NCBI RefSeq assembly: GCF_015356865.1
Contig: NZ_JAAFZA010000087.1
Span: 1-38,425 of the forward strand
Direction of reading: 5' to 3'
Origin: Catenulispora pinisilvae
GTDB lineage: Bacteria; Actinomycetota; Actinomycetes; Streptomycetales; Catenulisporaceae
Length of the DNA: 38,425 nt
The translations under genes and the position numbers were made by a program. Of this stretch, positions 25,690-32,249 are shown in pieces; position 1 is the stretch's first letter, and each line of letters begins with the position of its first letter. The notes below the pieces were generated by a model, which did no database searches, was not told where the DNA came from, and saw only the letters and a program-made list of their open reading frames with translations.

Positions 25690-26370
25690 ATGAGCTTCGC
25701 CCTCTTCGATCTGGACGACACCCTGGTGGACGCCAAGGCGGCGCTGCGCGCGTGGTCCGTGGATTTCGCCGCCGAGTTTGTCTCAGGGAGCTACGTCTCA
25801 GGGATCGATGACGCGGCGTCCGACGTGTTCGCCTTGGTGGACGGCGCCGCGAACTGGCCCGGGTTCGTCGCGGACGCCCGTGCGCGCTACGGCATATCGG
25901 CGCCGGACGAGGAGCTGATGGCGCACGTCGCCGCCGTGTATCCGGGCAAGTTCGTCCTGGAACAGCAGGTGCGAAGCGGACTGACCGAGCTGCGCGCGGC
26001 CGGGTGGCGGCTCGGCGTGGTCACCAACGGATCCACCCTCGTGCAGCAGGCCAAGGTGGACAGCGTCGGGCTGCGGCCGCACCTCGACGCGGTCGTCGAC
26101 TCCGAGGCCGCCGGGCATCGCAAGCCGGATCGGCGGATCTTCCAGATCGCGGCGGACGAACTCGGTGTGGAGCTGGGGCCGGCCGGCTGGATGGTCGGCG
26201 ATCGGTTGGACAAGGACGTCGCCGGGGGAGCGGCGGTCGGTCTGCGGACCATCTGGATCTCCCAGGGCGAGCCGTTGCTGGCGGGAAGCACGCCGCCGAC
26301 CCACATCGCCGCGTCGATCACCGAGGCGTTCGCGATCGTCCAGGCATCCGGGCCGCCGCACCAGCCCTGA
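25690..26370 (+). CDS. HAD-family hydrolase (226 aa)
   Basis: A phosphatase of the haloacid dehalogenase superfamily, likely acting on a small phosphorylated metabolite. All four motifs are visible: motif I FDLDDTLVDA (7-16, nucleophile Asp and acid/base Asp), motif II VVTNGST, motif III Lys in AAGHRKPDRRIF, motif IV MVGDRLDKDVAGG. The helical cap between motifs I and II (about 17-90) is of the C1 type and contains a small VSGSYVSG duplication. The arrangement resembles YjjG/Gph-like nucleotidase/phosphoglycolate phosphatase proteins, but specificity cannot be assigned. No Shine-Dalgarno; a TATGAT box directly upstream suggests a leaderless mRNA. The stop codon is inside a tandem repeat. Confidence 0.88.
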   Translation: MSFALFDLDDTLVDAKAALRAWSVDFAAEFVSGSYVSGIDDAASDVFALVDGAANWPGFVADARARYGISAPDEELMAHVAAVYPGKFVLEQQVRSGLTELRAAGWRLGVVTNGSTLVQQAKVDSVGLRPHLDAVVDSEAAGHRKPDRRIFQIAADELGVELGPAGWMVGDRLDKDVAGGAAVGLRTIWISQGEPLLAGSTPPTHIAASITEAFAIVQASGPPHQP

Positions 26371-26480
26371 CGGCCGCACCAGCCCTGACGGCCGCACCAG
26401 CCCTGACGGCCGCGCCAGTCTTGACCGCGGCGCCAGTCCTGATGGCCGCAGCAGCCTGATCGCCGCACCGGCCTTGGCCG
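26355..26480. repeat. 18-bp tandem repeat starting at the HAD stop codon
   Basis: Three perfect units GCCGCACCAGCCCTGACG (26355-26372, 26373-26390, 26391-26408) and about four degenerate ones. The HAD stop TGA (26368-26370) lies in the first unit and, because 18 is a multiple of three, an in-frame TGA is repeated in the next two. Confidence 0.9.
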
Positions 26481-26490
26481 CCGCGCTGGC

Positions 26491-27108
26491 TCAGTGTGTC
26501 TCGCCGGCGGGCATGGCGATGTCTTCCCGCGTTCGCACCGCAGTGGTCAGCAAGGCACGCAGCCCTTCAGCGACCGTCGCGGCAGGCAGGTCCGGCAACG
26601 CGGGAACGTGAACGAACCCGCCACGCATCCCCGGCCGCTCGGTCGCGATGCAGTGCATGAGCCCGTAGAACACGTGGTTGCACACGAAAGTCCCGGCCGT
26701 ATACGACAACGACGCCGGCACCCCGGCAGCACGTACCGCCGCCACACACGCCTTCACTGGCAGTCCCGAGAAGTACGCCGTCGGCCCGCCTGCGACGACC
26801 GGCGTGCCGTGCCGCGACAACCCGGCGTTGTCGGGGATGCGGGCCTCGTCGAGGTTGATCGCGACGCGTTCGACCGTGATGTCCGGCCGCCCGCTCGCCT
26901 GTCCTACGCAGACCACCAGGTCCGGATCGGTCTCGTGGATCGCGGCCGACAGCTGTTCCAGCGCTCGGCCGAAGACGCAGTCGAGCTGCACCACGCTCAC
27001 CTCGAGACCGGCCAGCGGTTCCTGCCCGACCAGACGGACTGCCTCCCAGGAGGAGTTGAGCTCGTCGCCGCCGAATGGCTCGAAACCGGTGATTAGGACA
27101 CGAGGCAC
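26491..27108 (-). CDS. pcp: Pyroglutamyl-peptidase I
   Basis: A cytosolic cysteine peptidase (C15) that removes N-terminal pyroglutamate from peptides. The 205-aa protein has the family start VLITGFEPFGGDELNSSWEAV and the catalytic triad in context: Glu in ITVERVAINLDEARIPDN (about residue 80), Cys in AGTFVCNHVFYGLMH (about 143) and His in GGFVHVPALPDLP (about 166). Length is typical. GTG start, with GGAGAA about 6 nt upstream. It is convergent with the HAD gene, the two stops being separated by repeats, and follows the HEAT-protein gene upstream on the same strand only if read across a 14-bp repeat array and that gene's stop. Confidence 0.93.
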   Translation of the reverse strand: MPRVLITGFEPFGGDELNSSWEAVRLVGQEPLAGLEVSVVQLDCVFGRALEQLSAAIHETDPDLVVCVGQASGRPDITVERVAINLDEARIPDNAGLSRHGTPVVAGGPTAYFSGLPVKACVAAVRAAGVPASLSYTAGTFVCNHVFYGLMHCIATERPGMRGGFVHVPALPDLPAATVAEGLRALLTTAVRTREDIAMPAGETH

Positions 27109-27137
27109 GGCGGTTCTCCACTGGTGATCGTGCTGGG

Positions 27138-27207
27138 GCTTGCTGTTCCTAGCTTGCTCTTCCCAGCTTGTTGTTCCTAGATCGCTATTCCTAGATCGCT
27201 GTTCCTA
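27138..27207. repeat. 14-bp tandem repeat containing the HEAT-protein stop codon
   Basis: Five units resembling GATCGCTGTTCCTA (27138-27151, 27152-27165, 27166-27179, 27180-27193, 27194-27207). On the minus strand the first unit begins with the TAG stop of the HEAT-protein gene (27205-27207). The array ends 30 bp upstream of the pcp start. Confidence 0.9.
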
Positions 27208-30200
27208 GACCATAGCCGCACCGATATCCAGGTCCAGCGCCTCCTCCACCACGGCCGGATCCGAGTGCCGCCGCAACGCCCCGACCACCGACCGATACCC
27301 CTGCGGCCAGTCCAACCGGGCACCGGCGATGCCGACCAGCCGCGTCGCGATCAGCCCGGCGGCCGGCTCGTCGCGCGCGGCCAGCGCCTCGACCGCGGCC
27401 AGCACCGCGGCCGGGTCCCACGGCTCACCGATCGCGACCATCGCGACCAGCTGCTCGCCGGCCCGTACCGCGGCGTCGGGCCGTCCGGCCAGCCCGGCGG
27501 CGAGCTCCAACAGCTCCCCGGCTACTTCCTCGACCTCGGCGTCCAGATCCATGGCGCTCGCGGCCAGCGTCGCCGCTAGCCGTGCGTAGCCGGGGCGCTC
27601 GGCCAACGTCTGCGCGGTGAGGGTGCGGATCGCGCGGCGCTCGATCGGATCCGGCCCGCGCACCTCGGCCGCGGCTTGTGCGATCTGCACCAGTCGACGG
27701 CGGGCGGGCCGGTCGCGGCCGTCGACGCGGTGGTGCTGCGCGCCGTCCTGTTGGTGGTGCCGCGTGCCGCCTTGGTCGTCCTGGCCGCCCCGGTCGTCCT
27801 GGGCGTCGGCGGCGAGCAGGGCCTCCAGCACCGCCCGGTACCGGGACACCGGCATCCCTTCGGCCAGCAGCGCGAACAGCGCCGACGGTGGGGCGGTCCG
27901 GTCGCCGAGCCGGTTGAGGTCGGTCATCGCCGTGCAGACGACGGTCGCGACGGCGCCGCTCCACCGGTGCCAGCGCGGCGCGACCGCGAGCGCCAGGCCG
28001 GAGACCTTCGGGTCCCGCGCGTCGCAGGCTGCCGCGATGAGGTCGCCGTAGACGCGGCGGTGGCGTTCGGGGAGCTGCTGGGGACGCATCCGCAGCAGTT
28101 GGACGGCGATCGCCGGGTCCTCGCCGACCGCTTCGCGTAGCAGCGCGGGCACGCGCTCGTCGTCCAGCTGGTCGGTCAGCCGCGAGATCACCGCCGCCTT
28201 GACGTCGCGATGCCGCCCCGGCCCGCGCCAGACCACTTCCAGCAGGTCGACCAGGCCGGGGATCTCCAGGGCCGCGGCGATCCGCAGGGCTTCCTTGCGG
28301 CTGGTGACCTTCGCGGTCGGCGACAGGGCGACCTCGGCCAGGGCCGGGCCGGCGGCCGAGGGCCGGGCGAAGCGGGCGGCGTGCGCGGCCGCGTAGACGG
28401 CGACGCGGGCGCGGTCGCCGTCGGCGTGAGCGAGCAGGATCGGCAGCGTGGCCGCCGGGTCGTCGCTGTGGGCGAGGGATTGCAGCGCCGCCTCGACCAG
28501 CGGGATCTCCGGGGAGTCGAGATAGCGCCGCACCTCACGTTGGCCCTCGCCGGAAATGGTGCCCAGCACGCTGATCGCTCCGGTCCGCACATGGGTCTTG
28601 GCCCCCCGGTCCGCGGCGACCTTCGCGAGCAGCCGGGCGTAGGCGGCCAGCTGGCGCGGGAGCCAGCGGTGCGACGGCTGGAAGCGTCCCACCCAGGTGG
28701 CGTCGCTCTGGGCGATGAACCTGCCCTTGACCGCCCGGCCGCCGGACAGGTACGGATCCAGCAGGTCGGTGCGGCGCATCGAAAGCACGCTGGCGACCCG
28801 CCACAGCGCGGCCGCGCTCGGATCCCAGGCCACGACGCGTGCGACCCGGACGTCGCGGTGCGCCGGGTCGGCCAACCATAGGTCGATCGCCGAGCGCGCG
28901 GTGGAGCCGGTGCCGTGCCAGATCGCGTGCGCGATCGCGTCCTGCAACTCCGGGATGCGCCGGGCCCGGCGGCCGAGGGACTCGGCCAGGGCCAGCACCA
29001 GGCGGTGGTCGGCGCGCCCGATGCCGCGCTCGATCCACGGCCGCATGGTTCGGTAGACGGCGAGCTCCTGGCCGCGGCGCAGGTTCCGGTCGAGCTGGCC
29101 GAGGTGGAAGGCGCTGGTCGCGCCGGCCAGTTGCTCGAAGGTGAGGAGGGACCAGGTGAGGAGGTCGCCGGTGCCGGTGCTGGTGTCGGCGCTAGCACTG
29201 GTGCCTGTGCTGACGCTGACGCTGTTGCCTGTGCCTGTGCCTGTGCTGGTTTCGGTGCCGGTCCTGGCTCTGGCGCTGGTGTTGGTTTTGGTTTTGGTTT
29301 TGGTTTTGGTGTCAGTGCTGGTGCCTGTGCTGGTGCTGGTATCGGTGTCTGTGCCCGTGCTGGCGTTGGTGCCATTGCTGGAGTTGTCCGTGGCCTGGTG
29401 CGCCAGAATCCGGCACGCCAGCTGCTGCAACGCCGCGCGGGTGCCCCACCCGCAGTCGCGGGCTTCGAGCGCGTCGGTGACCAGGCTCAGCAGAGTGTCG
29501 GACACCGCCGGAACATCCTCGAACAGCCGCGCCGGGACCGTCGCGAGTGCAGCCAGCGCGGCCCGGCGTACCGGGTCCTGTTCGTTGCGCAGCCGCCCGA
29601 GCTCTTCGGTCACCAGCGCGGTGACGGCCGGCGGGTGGTCCTCGGCGGCGGCACAGGCCACCAGCAGCGGATACGCGTCCGCACGCTCCTGCGCGTCGGC
29701 GCGGCGCACTGCGGCCCGCAGCTCGGCCCGCGCCTCGTCCCACGGCAGCCGGGCGACGTAGACCAGCCGCTGCCCGGGGCGGTCGGTGAATGAGGGCAGC
29801 GCGAGCATCCGGCGGGCCTCGGCGTGCCGACGTCGGCGGGGCAGCGCGTCCAGGACGGCCGGGGCGAGGATCGCCGTGTCCTTCTCCCGGTCGGCGGTGA
29901 CGGCTTCGTAGAATTCCGCCCGCGCGCTCGGCGGTAGGCCGCCCAACAGGTCGGCGAACGCCGACGTGTCGTTCTGGAGCGCGCGGCCGATCACCACGAT
30001 CTCCGACCGTCCCGACCTGGCCAGCCGCTTGCGGGTGGTGCGCGACAGGTACCACCAGCGGTTCGCTAGGCCGCCGTCGGCCACGGTGAGCAGGCGCAGC
30101 GTGCGGTCCTCGTCGGCGCGCGCCAGGATTCGGATCCGACGGAGGAACGCGTCCGGAATCCCTTGCGAGAGCGGGAATTCTTCCAGAAGGTCCAGCACCT

Positions 30201-30918
30201 GGCTTGGGTGCTCCTGGGCCGCGGCGACCAGACCCGCACCGAAGATCGCCCACCCGCCCTCGCGCGACCCGGCCGGCATCGCCGCCAGCTCGCGCCGCGC
30301 GTACTCCAGCATCAATCTGGGATGCCGGATACCCAGCCGGCTCCAGGAGGTCAGCTCGTGGGCCAACTCGGGCAGCAACCGCGCGGCGACCTCGGCGGTA
30401 CACAGCGGCAGCAGCCTCGCGGTGTCCGCCTCCCCGAGCGAGTCCCGATAGGACTCGACCAGCCGGTCGGCCAGATCCGACCGCCGCGCCGCCCCGACCA
30501 TCCGCACCAGGGTCCGCCGCCACTCCAACGACGCGTCGTCGACGGTCGCCAGCACCGCGGCGTCCGTCACGGCCCCGGGCCGCGCCACGCAGGCGGACAT
30601 GGCGAGCGCCCGCACCCGATGCAGCGGATCATTCAGCGCTGCGACCAGCCGCTCCGACCGCCCGGCGATCGTCGCCATCGTCACGCCGAGCTCGCGCTCA
30701 TACGCGCCGCCGGCAGCGAACGCGTCGAGCACGGTGTCCAAGGCGGGCAAGCCGTCCAAGCCGTCCAAGCCGTCCAAGGCGTGCAAGCCGTCGAAGGCGT
30801 CCAACTCGCCGGCGTCCGCGGCGAGCCGCTTCGTCTCGGCGGCGAGCAGGCGCTTGCGGGCCGGGAAGTCGAGGGGGTCGAGCTTGGCGAGCAGGTCGGC
30901 CGCGGTGGTGTCGGACAT
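27205..30918 (-). CDS. Large HEAT-like alpha-solenoid protein (1237 aa)
   Basis: No enzyme motif is seen. The protein is made of successive helical hairpins of HEAT/ARM type: SERLVAALNDPLHRVRALAMSACVARP, PVRRAALAALATVPARLF, EGQREVRRYLDSPEIPLVEAALQSLAHSDDPAATLPILLAHADGDRARVAVYAAAHAARFARP and many others, so it is probably a cytosolic protein-binding scaffold. Three low-complexity insertions interrupt the solenoid: a GLDGLDGL run near 50, a Thr/Ser/Lys/Gly tract at about 510-585 (with alternating TK and TST-GT dipeptides), and a DDRGGQDDQGG plus His/Gln-rich stretch near 1050. Similar long HEAT proteins occur in actinomycetes without known function. A weak GGGCGG precedes the ATG. Its stop codon starts a 14-bp repeat. 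Confidence 0.82.
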   Translation of the reverse strand: MSDTTAADLLAKLDPLDFPARKRLLAAETKRLAADAGELDAFDGLHALDGLDGLDGLPALDTVLDAFAAGGAYERELGVTMATIAGRSERLVAALNDPLHRVRALAMSACVARPGAVTDAAVLATVDDASLEWRRTLVRMVGAARRSDLADRLVESYRDSLGEADTARLLPLCTAEVAARLLPELAHELTSWSRLGIRHPRLMLEYARRELAAMPAGSREGGWAIFGAGLVAAAQEHPSQVLDLLEEFPLSQGIPDAFLRRIRILARADEDRTLRLLTVADGGLANRWWYLSRTTRKRLARSGRSEIVVIGRALQNDTSAFADLLGGLPPSARAEFYEAVTADREKDTAILAPAVLDALPRRRRHAEARRMLALPSFTDRPGQRLVYVARLPWDEARAELRAAVRRADAQERADAYPLLVACAAAEDHPPAVTALVTEELGRLRNEQDPVRRAALAALATVPARLFEDVPAVSDTLLSLVTDALEARDCGWGTRAALQQLACRILAHQATDNSSNGTNASTGTDTDTSTSTGTSTDTKTKTKTKTNTSARARTGTETSTGTGTGNSVSVSTGTSASADTSTGTGDLLTWSLLTFEQLAGATSAFHLGQLDRNLRRGQELAVYRTMRPWIERGIGRADHRLVLALAESLGRRARRIPELQDAIAHAIWHGTGSTARSAIDLWLADPAHRDVRVARVVAWDPSAAALWRVASVLSMRRTDLLDPYLSGGRAVKGRFIAQSDATWVGRFQPSHRWLPRQLAAYARLLAKVAADRGAKTHVRTGAISVLGTISGEGQREVRRYLDSPEIPLVEAALQSLAHSDDPAATLPILLAHADGDRARVAVYAAAHAARFARPSAAGPALAEVALSPTAKVTSRKEALRIAAALEIPGLVDLLEVVWRGPGRHRDVKAAVISRLTDQLDDERVPALLREAVGEDPAIAVQLLRMRPQQLPERHRRVYGDLIAAACDARDPKVSGLALAVAPRWHRWSGAVATVVCTAMTDLNRLGDRTAPPSALFALLAEGMPVSRYRAVLEALLAADAQDDRGGQDDQGGTRHHQQDGAQHHRVDGRDRPARRRLVQIAQAAAEVRGPDPIERRAIRTLTAQTLAERPGYARLAATLAASAMDLDAEVEEVAGELLELAAGLAGRPDAAVRAGEQLVAMVAIGEPWDPAAVLAAVEALAARDEPAAGLIATRLVGIAGARLDWPQGYRSVVGALRRHSDPAVVEEALDLDIGAAMV
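29160..29385. repeat. Hexanucleotide-based low-complexity tract in the HEAT gene
   Basis: More than 200 bp made mostly of GGT(G/T)(C/T)(C/T/G)-type hexamers, including four consecutive GGTTTT units (about 29285-29308), which encode alternating Thr-Lys. The low-GC GGTTTT run stands out from the surrounding 70% GC sequence. All units are multiples of three. Confidence 0.85.
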
Positions 30919-30997
30919 CCGCCCATGATGCCTGGTCCGGGGGCTTGGTCGCGCATAAATACCTGGTGGAATCGCGTTGAGTGGGTAGCCCGCGATT

Positions 30998-31021
30998 GGC
31001 CCCGGCCAGCTGGCCAGGGCC
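30998..31021. terminator. 24-bp near-perfect palindrome downstream of the VOC gene
   Basis: GGCCCCGGCCAG followed directly by CTGGCCAGGGCC: the halves are complementary except at one position. It lies 41 bp beyond the VOC stop and 80 bp upstream of the HEAT start, so it could terminate the former or regulate the latter. Confidence 0.4.
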
Positions 31022-31062
31022 GAATCGCCGATCAGAGCGGGCCGATGAAGGCAGAATGCTGA

Positions 31063-31689
31063 TCAAGCGTGGATGTGCGAGGCCTCCCAGGCGAGCCCGT
31101 CCGGGTCCGTGAACTCCGGCCCGGAGGTGCTGATCGCGAAGCGGCGCGCCCCGGTCCCCTCCGGCGCGACGCCCGCGTCCTTCGCGGCGGCGCGGCGGGT
31201 GTAGAGCGCCAGCTTGATGGCCGAGGATCCGGTGGCGAACTCGACGTACTTGCTGCCGAAGCTCTTCGCGACGCCCAGCCCCTGCTCGACGTAGAACTGC
31301 TTGGTGGCCTTGACGTCCTCGACGCCCAGCAGCACCACGAGGGAGTCGACGTCCCGCGTGACCGGCTTGCTGTCCTTCTTCTCGGACGTCGCGATCTTCC
31401 AGATCGCCCCGTCCGGGGTCTGGAGCACGCCGCCGTATCCCCAGAAGCTCTTCTTGGCCGGCTTGATGATCGTGGCGCCGCTGTCGACAGCGGCGTTGAA
31501 CAGCGCGTCGACGTTGCCCGGCTGGGCCACCACGAGCGAGAGCACGTAGCCGCGGAAGCCGGTGGTCGGGGCCTGCGACGTGCGCACGCGCAGCCGGTCG
31601 CCGAGGTCGAACGCGGTCGTGTAGAAGGACTCGGTGGCTGCGGCGTCCGGGGCTTCGAGGATGACGGAGTCGATGGTGGGGGTGGGCAT
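31063..31689 (-). CDS. Two-domain VOC (glyoxalase/bleomycin-resistance fold) protein
   Basis: A 208-aa protein with two vicinal-oxygen-chelate modules: first IDSVILEAPDAAATESFYTTAFDLGDRLRVR...GGVLQTPDGAIWKIA (about 6-100), second VDSLVVLLGVEDVKATKQFYVEQGLGV...AISTSGPEFTDPDGLAWEASH (about 114-207). The family includes glyoxalase I, extradiol dioxygenases and drug-binding proteins; the metal-ligand His/Glu pattern is incomplete in the first module, so a binding role is as likely as catalysis. The ATG follows AAGGAG at 10 nt; the reading frame continues upstream through the neighbouring gene but without homology. It follows the 118-aa VOC gene by 68 bp, probably as an operon. Confidence 0.85.
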   Translation of the reverse strand: MPTPTIDSVILEAPDAAATESFYTTAFDLGDRLRVRTSQAPTTGFRGYVLSLVVAQPGNVDALFNAAVDSGATIIKPAKKSFWGYGGVLQTPDGAIWKIATSEKKDSKPVTRDVDSLVVLLGVEDVKATKQFYVEQGLGVAKSFGSKYVEFATGSSAIKLALYTRRAAAKDAGVAPEGTGARRFAISTSGPEFTDPDGLAWEASHIHA

Positions 31690-31703
31690 TTCGGGTGCTC
31701 CTT

Positions 31704-31748
31704 GTTGTGTTTGTCGTGTCCGCTGTGTCGGTTGCGTTTGTTGTGTCG
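31704..31748. repeat. 9-bp tandem repeat between the two VOC genes
   Basis: Five imperfect 9-bp units (GTTGTGTTT, GTCGTGTCC, GCTGTGTCG, GTTGCGTTT, GTTGTGTCG) sit 9 bp downstream of the 118-aa gene's stop and run up to the next gene's ribosome binding site. Confidence 0.75.
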
Positions 31749-31757
31749 TCAGGGGAT

Positions 31758-32114
31758 TCACTGGTCCTGAATCAGGCCGAGCACGTTGCCGTCGGCATCG
31801 GTGAAAGTGGCCACCAGGCGCCCGGCGCCGACCTCGCGGACGGGCTCGCGGACGGTGGCGCCGGCGGCGGTCACCGCGGCCAGCCGGGCCTCGATGTCGG
31901 TCACGTGCCAGTACGCCACCGGCGACGTCATGCCCTGCGGCCCGCCGCCGGGCACCAGCCCGATGTGCTGGCCGGCGACGTCGAACCCGACGTAGTACGG
32001 CCCCTCGGTCTGCGGCTCCGTGCCGAGCAGCGCGGTGTAGACCGCCTTGGCCCGGATCAGGTCGGCGACGGGGTGCAGTACGGTCTTGATGCCCAGCGTG
32101 GTGGGGTCGGTCAT
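31758..32114 (-). CDS. Single-domain VOC protein (118 aa)
   Basis: One vicinal-oxygen-chelate domain: IKTVLHPVADLIRAKAVYTALLGTEPQTEGPYYVGFDVAGQHIGLVPGG (first beta-alpha-beta-beta-beta unit) and VAYWHVTDIEARLAAVTAAGATVREPVREVGAGRLVATFTDADGNVLGLIQ (second unit). His and Glu/Asp at the usual strand positions are only partly present. Members of this subgroup are often small stress or drug-binding proteins, but no ligand can be named. The start is supported by AGGAG 5 nt upstream. It is the first gene of a probable two-gene VOC operon and is divergent from the LuxR-STAND regulator (135 bp), which is a candidate controller. Confidence 0.85.
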   Translation of the reverse strand: MTDPTTLGIKTVLHPVADLIRAKAVYTALLGTEPQTEGPYYVGFDVAGQHIGLVPGGGPQGMTSPVAYWHVTDIEARLAAVTAAGATVREPVREVGAGRLVATFTDADGNVLGLIQDQ

Positions 32115-32197
32115 GCTCGCTCCTAAGGTCGTCCGTCCGGGTGCGGCGGCTGTGCCTCCAGCTTCGTGGCCAGCGGGTTCGGCGCCATCCGTGCTCA

Positions 32198-32230
32198 CCA
32201 CTGATCCGCCACCGATCCACCACTGATCCC
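32198..32230. promoter_or_regulatory. Three 11-bp direct repeats upstream of the LuxR-STAND gene
   Basis: CCACTGATCCG, CCACCGATCCA and CCACTGATCCC stand head to tail (32198-32208, 32209-32219, 32220-32230), one per helical turn, 20-52 bp before the GTG start and in the divergent gap with the VOC operon. Direct 11-bp repeats are typical binding sites of SARP-like or other cooperative activators; here they could also be chance slippage. Confidence 0.4.
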
Positions 32231-32249
32231 GGTACGGTTCAATGGGTCC

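Noticed and set aside
31690-32223. Fusion of the VOC gene with an upstream N-terminal extension
   Set aside because: The upstream residues are the shadow frame of the other VOC gene; the start with AAGGAG gives a complete two-domain protein.
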